Positions 50,448 through 60,023 of a stretch of 64,000 nucleotides of DNA are shown one piece after another. The notes under the pieces were generated by a model. It did no database searches, was not told where the DNA came from, and worked only from the letters and a program-made list of their open reading frames with translations. Numbering within the stretch: the first letter of the stretch is position 1; the number at the start of each line of letters is the position of its first letter. The stretch is from an uncultured Rubrobacteraceae bacterium. Its GTDB lineage: Bacteria; Actinomycetota; Rubrobacteria; Rubrobacterales; Rubrobacteraceae. The position numbers and the translations under genes are program-made. Where the stretch lies: NCBI GenBank assembly GCA_902806095.1, contig CADCVF010000011.1, positions 30,635 through 94,634 on the forward strand, in the 5' to 3' direction.

Positions 50448-50729
50448 TCAGTCGATCCTGGGGACGGCGAAGAGGTCCTCTACACGCTCGGGGGCCTGGA
50501 AGAGGGCCTCTTCCTGCGAGAGCTCGGGGCGTGGCCCGTCGGGGCGTAGGACGTTCGAGAGGTCGAGCGGGTTCGCCGTCGGCGGCACGTCGGCGAGGTC
50601 GAGCTCCCGGATCTTCTCTATGCTGTCCAGTATCGCGTCGAGCTGCCCGCCTATCTTCTCTATCTCATCGTCCGTGAGTCCCAACCGCGCCAGATTCGCA
50701 ACGTGGCGCACCTGCTCTTCGGATATCAT
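50448..50729 (-). CDS. gatC: Aspartyl/glutamyl-tRNA amidotransferase subunit C
   Basis: The 93-residue protein begins MISEEQVRHVANLARLGLTD and ends ALFQAPERVEDLFAVPRID, matching GatC in full. ATG 50727-50729 has GGAG about 9 nt upstream. The frame is open to about 50870 but that part shows no GatC similarity and is probably leader. It stabilises GatA. Confidence 0.95.
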   Translation of the reverse strand: MISEEQVRHVANLARLGLTDDEIEKIGGQLDAILDSIEKIRELDLADVPPTANPLDLSNVLRPDGPRPELSQEEALFQAPERVEDLFAVPRID

Positions 50730-51020
50730 GTCCGGTCTCCGGTCTTTCGCTCTTAGAACTAGCCCATATCTTAGCGCAGCGCCAGCGGTCCTTCGCGCCG
50801 GCAACGCGAGGCTAACTTTGTCTCGCCTCATGGATGCGTCGAGCACGTCCTTCGGTGAGAGCTGTTGCACGCGAGGGCCAATGCGATTCTAATTCTACGG
50901 GCGCGGAGTTTGGCCTGTCAGAGACTCCGTATCTGTGAGAAGGTTGATGAGTTGGCCGGATGACCGAAGGCGACGAGAATACGGCCACAAAAACCCCGTC
51001 CCGGAGGAGGAAGCGAGGAG
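50730..51020. promoter_or_regulatory. Divergent gap between gatC and the GH15 gene
   Basis: Two tandem TAGAAT -10 boxes for gatC lie on the minus strand at 50886-50891 and 50892-50897, predicting a gatC leader of about 150 nt. On the plus side only a strong SD (GAGGAGG...GAGGAG) before 51021 is clear. No other gene was seen. Confidence 0.45.
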
Positions 51021-52904
51021 ATGGAGATCCACGAGGCAGCGAGCGCATCCGAGAAGACCGATGACAGGAGAGTAGAGGACGCGCCCGGCTACCAGCCCAT
51101 AGAGAACTACGGGATCATCGGCGACCTGCACACGACGGCCCTTGTTGGTATGGACGGTTCGATAGACTGGCTGTGCCTGCCGCACCACGACTCCCCGAGC
51201 GTCTTCGCGGCCATCCTCGACCGCGCGAAAGGGGGGCGGTTCAGGATCTCCCCAGACATGGAGGGGGCTACCTGCAAGCAACTCTACTGGCCTGATACGA
51301 ACGTCCTGGTCACGCGGTTCTTCACGCCCGACGGGGTAGGGGAGATCACGGACTATATGCTGATAGGCGCTTCCGAAAGCGGCCATGAGCGACACCGGAT
51401 CATCCGCCGCGTCGAGGTGGTGCGCGGCACCATGACGTTCCGGATGGAGTGTACTCCGGCCTTCGACTACGCCAGGGAGGAGCACGAGACCAGGATCGTC
51501 CCCGGAGGGGCGGCCTTCGATACCCCCGAGCTCAGCCTGGGACTGGCTTCGTCTTACCCCTTGCAGCAGAGGGGCAACGGGGCCATGACCGAGTTCACGC
51601 TGCAGGAGGAACAGTCCACTGTTTTCGTGCTCAGGGAGATAGAAGCCGGAGAAGGCTGCGGGGTCTGTCTTTCCAGGGAGGACGAAGAAGAGATCTTCAT
51701 GCAGACCGTCGAGTACTGGCGCAACTGGCTCTCGAAGTGCACCTACACGGGCCGCTGGCGCGAGATGGTCCGCCGATCGGCCCTGACCCTGAAGCTGCTG
51801 ACCTTCGAGCCGACGGGGGCGATAGTAGCGGCCCCTACGATGGGCCTGCCCGAGGGTGTGGGCGGCGAGCGCAACTGGGACTACCGATACACCTGGATCA
51901 GGGACGCCGCATTCACCCTCTACGGACTACTGCGCATCGGTTTCACAGAGGAGGCCGCAGGGTTCATAAAGTGGCTGGGATCGCGTTGCCAGAGATCCAA
52001 GCCCGACGGGTCACTGCAACTCATGTACGGGATAGACGGGCGCCAGGACCTGACAGAGGAGACTCTGGATCACCTCGAAGGCTATCGCGGCTCACGTCCT
52101 GTCAGGCTCGGAAACGGCGCCTACGACCAGCTGCAGCTGGATATCTACGGCGAGCTCATGGATGCCGTCTACCTCTACAACAAGCACGGCTCGCCCATCT
52201 CCTACGATCTGTGGACCCACCTGCGGGCCCTGATCAACTGGCTCTGCGACAACTGGCAGAACGAGGACGAGGGGATCTGGGAGACGAGGGGCGGCCGCAG
52301 GAACTTCGTGTACTCCAGACTCATGTGCTGGGTCGCCGTAGACAGGGGCTTGAGGCTCGCCGACAAGCGCTCCTTCCCCGCCGACCGCGAACGCTGGCTC
52401 GAGGTCCGCGATAGGATCTACGAGGAGATCATGGAAAAGGGCTGGAGCCAGGAGCGGGAGGCGTTCGTGCAGTCCTACGGCGACGACACGCTGGATGCCT
52501 CGAGCCTGATCATGCCCCTCGTCTTCTTCCTTTCGCCCAGCGATCCCAGGATGCTCAAGACACTAGACGCCATCAACCGCCCCCCCAAGGATGGAGGACT
52601 CGTCTCCAACAGCCTCGTCTACCGCTACGATGTACAGAAGTCCGCGGATGGCCTGACGGGTGAGGAAGGGACCTTCAGCCTGTGCACCTTCTGGCTCGTC
52701 GAGGCGCTAACGCGGGCTGGCCGGCTCGAGGAATCCCGCCTCATCTTCGAGCACATGCTCGGTTACGCCAACCACCTCGGGCTCTACGCCGAGGAGATCG
52801 GGCACTCCGGCGAGGCGCTCGGCAACTTCCCCCAGGCCTTTACGCACCTCACCCTCATCAGCGCGGCCTACAACCTCGATAGGGCACTCGGAAGCAGGGG
52901 TTAG
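51021..52904 (+). CDS. Glycoside hydrolase family 15 protein (trehalase/glucoamylase-like)
   Basis: The 627-residue protein has the N-terminal trehalase-associated text [27 protein letters not shown] and the GH15 (alpha/alpha)6 barrel: [20 protein letters not shown] (residues about 288-307), the general-acid region [20 protein letters not shown] and a C-terminal catalytic Glu region [20 protein letters not shown]. It is the cytosolic type; related mycobacterial enzymes are trehalases. Substrate trehalose or malto-oligosaccharide cannot be separated by eye. Single gene. Confidence 0.92.
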   Translation: MEIHEAASASEKTDDRRVEDAPGYQPIENYGIIGDLHTTALVGMDGSIDWLCLPHHDSPSVFAAILDRAKGGRFRISPDMEGATCKQLYWPDTNVLVTRFFTPDGVGEITDYMLIGASESGHERHRIIRRVEVVRGTMTFRMECTPAFDYAREEHETRIVPGGAAFDTPELSLGLASSYPLQQRGNGAMTEFTLQEEQSTVFVLREIEAGEGCGVCLSREDEEEIFMQTVEYWRNWLSKCTYTGRWREMVRRSALTLKLLTFEPTGAIVAAPTMGLPEGVGGERNWDYRYTWIRDAAFTLYGLLRIGFTEEAAGFIKWLGSRCQRSKPDGSLQLMYGIDGRQDLTEETLDHLEGYRGSRPVRLGNGAYDQLQLDIYGELMDAVYLYNKHGSPISYDLWTHLRALINWLCDNWQNEDEGIWETRGGRRNFVYSRLMCWVAVDRGLRLADKRSFPADRERWLEVRDRIYEEIMEKGWSQEREAFVQSYGDDTLDASSLIMPLVFFLSPSDPRMLKTLDAINRPPKDGGLVSNSLVYRYDVQKSADGLTGEEGTFSLCTFWLVEALTRAGRLEESRLIFEHMLGYANHLGLYAEEIGHSGEALGNFPQAFTHLTLISAAYNLDRALGSRG

Positions 52905-52916
52905 CCCCGTTAGAAA

Positions 52917-53254
52917 ACGCTTGCGGTGCGTACGAACGATGGTGAAGCCCTCGAGCTCGATGCTGATAACGTCTTTATCGACACCGGCGCCAGGCCGGCC
53001 AACCCCCCGATCGAGGGCCTGGATAGCGTACCCGCCCTGAACTCGACCTCCATCATGGAGCTAGACGAGTTACCCGAGCACCTGCTCGTGCTTGCTGCGC
53101 CGTGCTCGGAATAGAGGGAGGCGAGATCATGGCGATGATCCAGACAGCCATGATGGGCAACTTACCCTACACAGCCCTCAGCGACAGCATCTTCGCCCAT
53201 CCCACACTCGCCGAGTCGCTGAACACCCTGTTCTCGACTGTGGAGCCCCGCTGA
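52917..53254 (+). pseudogene. Remnant of a mercuric-reductase-like flavoprotein disulfide reductase
   Basis: The first fragment (about 52926-53090) encodes ALELDADNVFIDTGARPANP followed by [20 protein letters not shown] and ELPEHLLVL, the middle of the FAD domain of MerA/Lpd-type reductases. It then jumps, in a different frame, to [20 protein letters not shown] and [14 protein letters not shown] (53105-53254), the C-terminal dimerisation end of the same family. The N-terminus with the redox cysteines and about 250 central residues are gone. No promoter or SD; it cannot be functional. Confidence 0.8.
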
Positions 53255-53277
53255 GCGGTTCGTATGTAGGCGGTTCA

Positions 53278-53311
53278 CCTATAAGGGCGGATCACGAACT
53301 GCCCTTATAGG
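53278..53311 (-). terminator. Hairpin after folD
   Basis: CCTATAAGGGC (53278-53288) and GCCCTTATAGG (53301-53311) form a perfect 11-bp stem with a 12-nt loop, 9 nt past the folD stop on the minus strand. No T-run. Confidence 0.6.
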
Positions 53312-53320
53312 CAAACTGCT

Positions 53321-54172
53321 CTAGCTCTTCGGGCCAATCCGCGCCGCCGTGACCGTGTTGTGGAGCAGCATCGCACGGGTCATCGGGCCTACGCCTCCGG
53401 GGACGGGGGAGATCCAGGCCGCCCTCGGCTCTACCTCGTCGAAGCGCACGTCCCCGACGAGCCCTCCTTCTTCTTTGCGGTGGATGCCGACGTCGACGAC
53501 GACCGCGCCCTCCCCGACGTGCTCGGCACCTATCATCTCTCGCTTCCCGGCGGCGACGATGAGCACGTCAGCCCGCCTGGTGACCTCTGGGAGGTCCTGC
53601 GTACGCGAGTGGCAGACCGTGACGGTCGCGTTCTCGCGCAAGAGTAGCTGTGCGAGCGGCTTGCCCACGAGGTTAGAGCGTCCGACGACGACGGCCTCGC
53701 GGCCGGAGAGGTCTACGCCGTTGCGCTTAAGGAGTTGGATCACGCCGTGCGGGGTGCACGGGAGAAGACTGGGCAGGCCGACGACGAGTCTTCCTACGCT
53801 CTCGGGGCTGAGGCCGTCAACGTCTTTGGCGGGGTCGATGCTCGAGATCAAGGGCATGGGGTCAAGCCCTTCCGGTAGGGGGAGCTGAATGAAAAAGCCT
53901 GAGACGGCCGTATCTTCGTTCGAGCGCCCGACGAGGGCGGCGAGTTCCTCCTGGGGGACGTCAGCAGCGAAGCGGTGGACCTTCGACTCTATCCCTACCT
54001 CCTGGCTGTCGCGCTCCTTGGAGGCGACGTAGGTGACTGAAGCGGGGTCCTCGCCGACCAGGATCACGTCGAGCCGCACGAGAACGCCCCGTTCTAACAG
54101 CCCGGCGACCTCTGAGGCTACTTCGGAGCGGACCTCGGCCGCCGCCGTCTTGCCGTCGAGTATCTTCGCCAC
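53321..54172 (-). CDS. folD: Methylenetetrahydrofolate dehydrogenase / methenyltetrahydrofolate cyclohydrolase
   Basis: The 283-residue protein is FolD: VILVGEDPASVTYVASKERD (catalytic Lys), GFFIQLPLPEGLD, PCTPHGVIQLLKRNGVDLSG, VVVGRSNLVGKPLAQLLL and ISPVPGGVGPMTRAML. It interconverts one-carbon units on folate, linking with the MTHFR activity encoded at 24 kb. ATG at 54172 is 7 nt after the ppaC stop, so the two form an operon. Confidence 0.97.
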   Translation of the reverse strand: MAKILDGKTAAAEVRSEVASEVAGLLERGVLVRLDVILVGEDPASVTYVASKERDSQEVGIESKVHRFAADVPQEELAALVGRSNEDTAVSGFFIQLPLPEGLDPMPLISSIDPAKDVDGLSPESVGRLVVGLPSLLPCTPHGVIQLLKRNGVDLSGREAVVVGRSNLVGKPLAQLLLRENATVTVCHSRTQDLPEVTRRADVLIVAAGKREMIGAEHVGEGAVVVDVGIHRKEEGGLVGDVRFDEVEPRAAWISPVPGGVGPMTRAMLLHNTVTAARIGPKS

Positions 54173-54179
54173 GGGTCTC

Positions 54180-55805
54180 CTAGAGCACCGAGAGCAGAAC
54201 GGGGGCCACCTGTTTTTTGCGGCTCATCACGCCGGGCAGGTCTATAACGCCGTTCTGGGCCTGGGAGTCGAAGGCCTGGCGCACGGGGGAGCATTCCCCG
54301 ACGCACAAGAGCTGGGTGCCCCCCTCTATGATATCCGTGACCATGAGCGCCGAGAACAGGTAGCCGTTCTCCCCTTTCAGGTCCTCCAGGGCCTCGATCA
54401 ACTCGTCCTTGCGCTCGAGGAGGCCGGTACCGACGATCTCCACCTGGGAGACGCTTACCTTGTCACCCGAGCTCGTCCCGTACTCCTTCGCGTCGCGGCC
54501 GACGATCTCCTCCGCGGAGAGCGACGAGACGTCCGAAGAAGCCTCGAACATCTCCGTCCCGTACTCGTTCGCGTCCAGGCCGAGCATCTCCTCGAGGTAT
54601 TCAGCGACCGTCCGGTCGCGGTCGGTGGTGGTCGGGGAGTTCAGTATCACCGTGTCAGAGAGTAGGGCAGCGAGCAACACCCTGGCCGTCGGGTCTTCGG
54701 GCTCGAGACCGCTCGCCTTGAAGCGCTCCACGATCAGGGTGGCCGTCGAGCCGACGGGGTCGAATGTGGCAGGGATGGGAGAGGTCGTCTCGATGTCCCC
54801 GATGTGGTGGTGATCCAGTATCTCCACGACCTCGGCCCGCTCGACCCCTGCGACGCTCTGCCCGATCTCGGCGTGGTCGACGAGGAGCACGCGGCGCGGT
54901 CTGGGGTTGAGGAGATCAGTCCTCGTAACCACCCCGATGGGCACGTTCTCCTCGTCCACGGCGATCGCCGCTCTGTAGTGAACCTCCATCACCTGCTCTG
55001 TTATCTCGGTTACGAGGTCGTCGGGGTAGACGGTCAGGGGGTTCTCGCTCATGACCTCCCAGCAGGGAACGGAGAGCTGTATCAGGCGGCTCGTCACGTA
55101 GGAGTCGAGGGGAGAGAGCACGACGGCCGTGCCCTGCTCCCCGGCCATCTTCAGGACCTCGTCGTCGGGACGTACCCCATTGGAGACGACGAGCACGCCG
55201 GCACCCAGCTCCAGGGCCCTCCTCTGGCCCTTCTGGCGGTCTCCTATTACCACGATATCGCCAGGCTTCATGGACTGCCCCATCGAGTCAACGCTCATCG
55301 AGATGACCCACAACTGGCCCGATGACTCACTGTCTGCATCTCCGACCAGAAGCTCCCCCTCCAGCACCTCGACCATCGCCCCGACCGAGACAGGACTCTC
55401 TGCGAAAGTGGAAGCCCCACGCGACTCCCGCACGTACATGCGCGCCAGGTTACGCTCCGTGATGATCCCGGTGAGAGAGCCGTCGTCTTCCACTATCGGG
55501 AGCTGGCTTATGTTCCGTTGGGCCATCGTCAGGCCCACCTTGCGTAAGGGGTCGTTCTTGCGGGCGACGGCCACGTCCCCGGCCATGACGTCCTTTACTC
55601 GCAGCATGATGTGCTCGAGCAGCGCCGGCATTTCGGCCCCGCTCTTCTTCAGAGCCCACTTTGTCTGGACGTTTACCTCCCCGAGCCGTACCGCCACGTA
55701 GTGGTTGTCCGGGTCGACGAGATTCTTGTACTCGGCGTATCCGATGGCCGAGGCGATGGTATCCGTATCTGGGTTCTTGTGACCCGTTACATAGACGTGG
55801 GGCAT
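54180..55805 (-). CDS. ppaC: Manganese-dependent inorganic pyrophosphatase, family II, CBS type
   Basis: The 541-residue protein is a DHH phosphatase: VTGHKNPDTDTIASAIGYAE at the N-terminus, and VDHAEIGQSVAGVERAEVVE with ILDHHHIGD in the second part (DHH motif), then the C-terminal DHHA2 domain. A large insert (residues about 70-300) contains two CBS domains (VKDVMAGDVAVARKNDPLRK and a second near MSENPLTVYPDDLVTEITEQ) split by a DRTGG domain. CBS pyrophosphatases are regulated by adenine nucleotides. It drives biosynthesis by removing pyrophosphate. Confidence 0.94.
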   Translation of the reverse strand: MPHVYVTGHKNPDTDTIASAIGYAEYKNLVDPDNHYVAVRLGEVNVQTKWALKKSGAEMPALLEHIMLRVKDVMAGDVAVARKNDPLRKVGLTMAQRNISQLPIVEDDGSLTGIITERNLARMYVRESRGASTFAESPVSVGAMVEVLEGELLVGDADSESSGQLWVISMSVDSMGQSMKPGDIVVIGDRQKGQRRALELGAGVLVVSNGVRPDDEVLKMAGEQGTAVVLSPLDSYVTSRLIQLSVPCWEVMSENPLTVYPDDLVTEITEQVMEVHYRAAIAVDEENVPIGVVTRTDLLNPRPRRVLLVDHAEIGQSVAGVERAEVVEILDHHHIGDIETTSPIPATFDPVGSTATLIVERFKASGLEPEDPTARVLLAALLSDTVILNSPTTTDRDRTVAEYLEEMLGLDANEYGTEMFEASSDVSSLSAEEIVGRDAKEYGTSSGDKVSVSQVEIVGTGLLERKDELIEALEDLKGENGYLFSALMVTDIIEGGTQLLCVGECSPVRQAFDSQAQNGVIDLPGVMSRKKQVAPVLLSVL

Positions 55806-55839
55806 GCCGCTCTCCTCCTATACGACGCCTTCATAGGGA

Positions 55840-57984
55840 TCAGACCTTGCTCAAGGGCGCTATCTCGGGGACGAAGGTCCTCTCCTCGGTTCCGAACCTG
55901 ATGACGACCCTACCCGAGGCGGCCTCCACGACCTCCCCGACCCCGAACTTTGCGTGTCTCACTCTCTCCCCTGTCGTGTAGGCCGTTCCTCCCGAAACCG
56001 CCCTCTCGGGCCTTCCACGCCCTGGCATGGCAACACCCCATCCCCCGCGGCCCGAGGCATTCGCGAGGCCAGGCACCGTGCCCGACTTGTACTCGTCCGG
56101 GATCTCCGAGAGGAAGCGTGATGGCATCCTGTACTCGCGCTCGCCCCAGCTGGAGCGCAGCTTGGCGTGCGTTAGCGTGAGCGTCTCTCTCGCGCGAGTG
56201 ATGCCGACGTAGGCGAGCCTCCGTTCCTCCTCGAGGTTGTGCTCGTCGAGCGAGCGGGCGTGCGGGAAGGTCCCTTCTTCCATCCCGACGACGAAGACGT
56301 GCCCGAACTCGAGCCCCTTCGCGTTGTGGAGCGTCATCAACGTCACACTGCCACCCTCTGAGGTCAGAGAGTCCTGGTCGGAATACAATGCCTGCTCCTG
56401 CAAAAAGCCTTCGAGCGTCGGCTCGGGCTCGAAAATCTCGTACTCCCTGGCGGCGTTTATGAGCTCCTCGAGGTTCTCCAGACGCGACTCGGCCTCGACG
56501 GTGTCCTCCGCCTCCAGCTCCTTCCTGTAGCCAGACTCGTCGAGGACGGCCCCGATCAGCTCCGCCGGCGGCACCTCCCTTGCGGCCACCCTCAGCCCCT
56601 CGAAGAGGTCGCGCACACCCCGGCAGGCCTTCTTCGCAGCACCAGTAAGGCCGACCGCGTCGGCCTCCGCGAGCGCACCGTACAGCGAGACGCCGTTCCT
56701 GCGCGCGTACTCCTGGAGCTTCGCGACCGAAGTGTTGCCGACGCCCCTCTTGGGCACGTTGATGATCCGCCCCAGCGAGACCGAGTCGTCGGGATTGGAG
56801 ATCACCGAGAGGTAGGCCATGGCGTCTTTGACCTCCGCCCGCTCGTAGAAGCGGACCCCGCCGACGACCTGGTAAGGAACGCCCTCGCGCACGAGAACGT
56901 CCTCGAGCGCCCTGCTCTGGGCGTTCGTCCTGTAGAAGACCGAGATATCCCGCGGCGAACTCCCACCGTCGATCAGCCGCTCGACCTCAGAGACGACGAA
57001 CCTGGCCTCTGCATACTCGTCGGAGGCCGCGAAAACCCTGATGCGCTCTCCTTCGCCCCCGGCGGTCCACAGCGCCTTCGCCTTGCGCGAGGCATTATTG
57101 GCGACAACCGCGTTGGCCGCATCCAGGATGGTCTGCGTCGAACGGTAGTTCTGCTCCAGTTTCACGACCTTGGCCTCGGGGTAGTCCCGCTCGAAGTCCA
57201 GGATATTCCGTATATCAGCCCCTCGCCACGAGTACACTGACTGATCGTCATCGCCGACGACACATAAGTTACGATGTTCTGCGGCCAGGATGTTGACGAG
57301 GCGATACTGGGCGTGGTTGGTATCCTGGTACTCGTCGACGTGGATGTACTTGAAGCGGGTCTGGTAGCGTTCGCGGACTTCGGGGAAGAGTTCGAGTAGG
57401 GCGACGGTCTGCATGATCAGGTCGTCGAAGTCCATGGCGTTGTTCTCGTAGAGGCGCCTCTGGTAGAGGTCGTAGACCTCGGCGACGTTCTCGGCGATGT
57501 AGCCCTCCGTATTGCGGAGGAAGTCATCGGGGGCCATAAGGACGTTCTTGGCGGAGCTGATCTGGGCCTGGAAAGAGCGAGGGTTGAAACGTTTGGGGTC
57601 CTTGCCGAGCTCCACGATGCACCGTTTGACGAGCCTGACCTGGTCGGCGCCGTCGTAGATCGTGAACTCTCTCTTGTAGCCCAGCTTCTCGGCGTGGACC
57701 CTGAGGATCCGCGCGCAGAAGGCGTGGAACGTCGAGACCCACATCTTTTTCGAGTCGGGGCCCACGAGGAGTGCCACCCTATCCTTCATCTCGCGGGCGG
57801 CCTTGTTCGTGAACGTTATCGCCAGGACCTCTTCTGGCGCGGCCAGGCCCTGATCTATGAGGTGGGCGACACGGTGCGTGAGCACGCGCGTCTTCCCGCT
57901 CCCCGCACCGGCGAGTATGAGGAGCGGCCCTTCTGTGTACTCTACAGCGTCAAGCTGGGTCGGGTTTAACGATTCCAGAAGCAC
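55840..57984 (-). CDS. pcrA: ATP-dependent DNA helicase, UvrD/PcrA family
   Basis: The 714-residue SF1A helicase has LNPTQLDAVEY (Q motif), Walker A LAGAGSGKTRVLTHRVAHL, TFHAFCARILR (Ia), VDEYQDTNHAQY (II), VVGDDDQSVYSWRGADIRNI (III), VKLEQNYRSTQTIL (IV), LMTLHNAKGLEFGHVFVVGM (V) and YVGITRARETL (VI). The C-terminal KFGVGEVVEA segment is the PcrA tail that binds RNA polymerase. GTG start at 57982-57984, eight nt after a TATACT -10, so the mRNA is probably leaderless. Confidence 0.96.
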   Translation of the reverse strand: MLLESLNPTQLDAVEYTEGPLLILAGAGSGKTRVLTHRVAHLIDQGLAAPEEVLAITFTNKAAREMKDRVALLVGPDSKKMWVSTFHAFCARILRVHAEKLGYKREFTIYDGADQVRLVKRCIVELGKDPKRFNPRSFQAQISSAKNVLMAPDDFLRNTEGYIAENVAEVYDLYQRRLYENNAMDFDDLIMQTVALLELFPEVRERYQTRFKYIHVDEYQDTNHAQYRLVNILAAEHRNLCVVGDDDQSVYSWRGADIRNILDFERDYPEAKVVKLEQNYRSTQTILDAANAVVANNASRKAKALWTAGGEGERIRVFAASDEYAEARFVVSEVERLIDGGSSPRDISVFYRTNAQSRALEDVLVREGVPYQVVGGVRFYERAEVKDAMAYLSVISNPDDSVSLGRIINVPKRGVGNTSVAKLQEYARRNGVSLYGALAEADAVGLTGAAKKACRGVRDLFEGLRVAAREVPPAELIGAVLDESGYRKELEAEDTVEAESRLENLEELINAAREYEIFEPEPTLEGFLQEQALYSDQDSLTSEGGSVTLMTLHNAKGLEFGHVFVVGMEEGTFPHARSLDEHNLEEERRLAYVGITRARETLTLTHAKLRSSWGEREYRMPSRFLSEIPDEYKSGTVPGLANASGRGGWGVAMPGRGRPERAVSGGTAYTTGERVRHAKFGVGEVVEAASGRVVIRFGTEERTFVPEIAPLSKV

Positions 57985-57992
57985 TGATCGAG

Positions 57993-57998
57993 AGTATA
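57993..57998 (-). promoter_or_regulatory. Leaderless promoter of pcrA
   Basis: TATACT on the minus strand, with only 8 nt to the GTG start; no SD precedes it. -35 unclear. Confidence 0.5.
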
Positions 57999-58112
57999 AC
58001 AGCAGGGGTCACCCTATCCCGCCCCCAAAGCGGCGTGTTCTCCGTCGGCGCGAGGACTCGCGTCCCGATCCCCTGCCGGACGTCCGACCCGTGGACATAA
58101 CCGCAACGTCCT

Positions 58113-58712
58113 CTACCGCCGCAGCCTGTGGAGGAACACCTTTACCCTTCTCGAGTCTTGCTCGACCGTAGTCTCTACCGCCGCATCCTCGAATCCCAGG
58201 TCCTCCATGGCCTCCAGGAAGACCGGCGCTTCGTCGCGGCGGGGGTCGGCGAAGATCGCCTCCCCGCCTGGCGCGAGGAGTTTCGGTACGAGGTCAGCCA
58301 GGGCAGCAGCGTTCTTGCGTTCGTAGAGAACGTCGGCGGCGAGAACGAAGTCGAAGATCCCGATACCCCCTGTATCCGGTTCGCGCCAGTCGAGTAGGAT
58401 CGTATCCGGTTTCAGGTCCAGGTTCGTGCTGGCGTTGTGGGCGGTGAAGTCGAGGGCGGCCTCGTAGTGGTCGGTCGCCAGTACAGTTGAGCCGCGGGCG
58501 AGCGCGAGGACGGTGGGTAATCCTACGCCGCACCCAAGTTCGATGGCGCTGGTACCCGCAAGGTCGCGTTCTGATAGGTGGCGCGCCAGGGCGAGGGCGC
58601 TGGGCCAGAGTTCGGCCCAGTAAGGGAGCCGCTCGTCGCGGTCGAAGTCTTCCTCGTCGATCAGGTCGTCCGCACAGACGGGATGGGTGATGCGGTATCT
58701 CCTGTCCCCCAC
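58113..58712 (-). CDS. Class I SAM-dependent methyltransferase (N-methyltransferase-like)
   Basis: The 199-residue protein has IDEEDFDRDERLPYWAELWP, motif I SAIELGCGVGLPTVLALARG (residues about 55-74), ATDHYEAALDF and VLAADVLYERKN. The text is of the METTL/nicotinamide-N-methyltransferase-like group that modifies lysine or small molecules; the substrate is unknown. GTG 58710-58712 lacks an SD, and family-like coding continues upstream in frame to about 58770 (AHLRGLTGLAESTVEV) without ATG, GTG or TTG, so the true start may be a CTG. It follows the Rrf2 gene closely. Confidence 0.8.
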   Translation of the reverse strand: MGDRRYRITHPVCADDLIDEEDFDRDERLPYWAELWPSALALARHLSERDLAGTSAIELGCGVGLPTVLALARGSTVLATDHYEAALDFTAHNASTNLDLKPDTILLDWREPDTGGIGIFDFVLAADVLYERKNAAALADLVPKLLAPGGEAIFADPRRDEAPVFLEAMEDLGFEDAAVETTVEQDSRRVKVFLHRLRR

Positions 58713-58790
58713 CTCGACCGTGGATTCGGCCAGCCCCGTAAGACCGCGGAGATGGGCTAGGAGCCTATCCAGGGTTCGTCAGAGGATCTG

Positions 58791-59240
58791 TCAGCGGCCT
58801 GCGGGGGCGGCTTCGTGGGACATGCGTTCCTCACGCTCGGCTGCGGCGAGGGCCGCTATGCTGTAGCGCCCGAAGACGTTCTCCAGCGCTTCGCGCGCCT
58901 CGTCCCAGACCTTGCTCGTGGCGCAGAGAGGGGCATCGGCTATGTAGCAGACCCCGCCAGCCGAGCAGCGGGCTGGGCGGATCTCACCGTCCAGGATCTC
59001 GACGACGTCGAGGACGGAGATCTCCTCCGTCGGCATCGCGAAGCGGTAACCTCCGTGCGCCCCGCGGCGGCTCTCTATCACGTTCGCCCGGCGAAGCTCA
59101 CCGAAGATTTGCTCGAGGAACCTCTCTGGGATGTGTTGGCGGCGCGCCAGCTCTGCCACCCCGAGCGGACAATCACGCTCATCGAGCGCCAGCTCCATCA
59201 AAGCACGTACCGCGTATTTGCTCTTCTGAGTAAGCCTCAA
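58791..59240 (-). CDS. Rrf2-family transcription regulator
   Basis: The 149-residue protein starts LRLTQKSKYAVRALMELALD, with the winged helix RRQHIPERFLEQIFGELRRA and GGYRFAMPTEEISVLDVVEI. Three cysteines (ARCSAGGVCYIADAPLC) match the iron-sulfur-ligating triad of IscR/NsrR/RsrR-like members, so it may sense Fe-S status, redox or NO. TTG 59238-59240 fits the family N-terminus; an upstream TTG at 59261 adds seven residues. No isc or suf genes lie next to it; a methyltransferase follows. Confidence 0.88.
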   Translation of the reverse strand: MRLTQKSKYAVRALMELALDERDCPLGVAELARRQHIPERFLEQIFGELRRANVIESRRGAHGGYRFAMPTEEISVLDVVEILDGEIRPARCSAGGVCYIADAPLCATSKVWDEAREALENVFGRYSIAALAAAEREERMSHEAAPAGR

Positions 59241-59321
59241 GAGATAACCACCAGCCTGCAAGACCGCCTGCGGGTAGATTGTAGCAGAAGTATACGAGCG
59301 GCGGGCGTCTGGAAAGCGGCT

Positions 59322-60020
59322 TTAGCCGGCGTCCTGGTCAACGTTGCGGTCGAGGTACTGTTGCATGGCGTCCTCGATCCGCTGTCCGGTAACCAGGAAG
59401 ACGGCGCTCCCGCCGACGTCCACACCGTGGTCGGAGATGCGCTCCAGATAGTGGACCATCAAGGCCGCCCTCATCCGCCACTCCGGTGCGCCGCCTCCCC
59501 CCTCAGTGGGGTTGGCTATGAGGTTCATGGACTCGGAGTAGAGGAGATCGACCTTGTCGTCCTTGGCCTGGAGGTCGCGGGCTCTCTCTATGTCGCGGTT
59601 CTCGAAAACGTCGAGACCCTCGTTGAACACGTTGCGTGCGGTCCTGGCCATCTCAACGAGGGCGGTCTCCAGGTCCTCGTCACGTTCGCACCCTTCTGTG
59701 TCCACGATCGCGTGGCAGATATGTTCGCAGAGGGTGCCTGACCGGACGAGGTGGTTCGTCACTGACTGCACGGTGTAGAGGAGCCTGAGGTCGCGTGCCA
59801 CGGGTGCCTGGCGGGCCTGCAGGATCATGCACTCCCTCTCGATATCCATCCCCCACGTCTTGTAGCGGATGTCCACCCCGAGCTCCTGGCGCGCCGCGCC
59901 AGCGTCACGGCCCTCCATCGCCCTTACCATGTTCTCCAGAGAGTCCTTGACCTCCTCCCCGAAGTCGAGCACGTCCGAGACCAGGCCGTCGAGCTCCTGC
60001 TGGAAAGTCTCCCGCGGCAT
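59322..60020 (-). CDS. phoU: Phosphate-specific transport system accessory protein PhoU
   Basis: The 232-residue all-helical protein has two PhoU repeats: FQQELDGLVSDVLDFGEEVK ... ERECMILQARQAPVARDLRL and a second ending VHYLERISDHGVDVGGSAVF. It couples Pst transport to the Pho two-component system and lowers phosphate uptake. ATG lies 4 nt after the pstB stop, last gene of pstSCAB-phoU. No phoR/phoB in the window. Confidence 0.95.
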   Translation of the reverse strand: MPRETFQQELDGLVSDVLDFGEEVKDSLENMVRAMEGRDAGAARQELGVDIRYKTWGMDIERECMILQARQAPVARDLRLLYTVQSVTNHLVRSGTLCEHICHAIVDTEGCERDEDLETALVEMARTARNVFNEGLDVFENRDIERARDLQAKDDKVDLLYSESMNLIANPTEGGGGAPEWRMRAALMVHYLERISDHGVDVGGSAVFLVTGQRIEDAMQQYLDRNVDQDAG

Positions 60021-60023
60021 CTC

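Noticed and set aside
50730-50870. N-terminal extension of gatC
   Set aside because: GatC starts with the M-x-S/T-x-E-E-V-x-H-x-A-x-L-A pattern at 50729; upstream residues are unlike the family.
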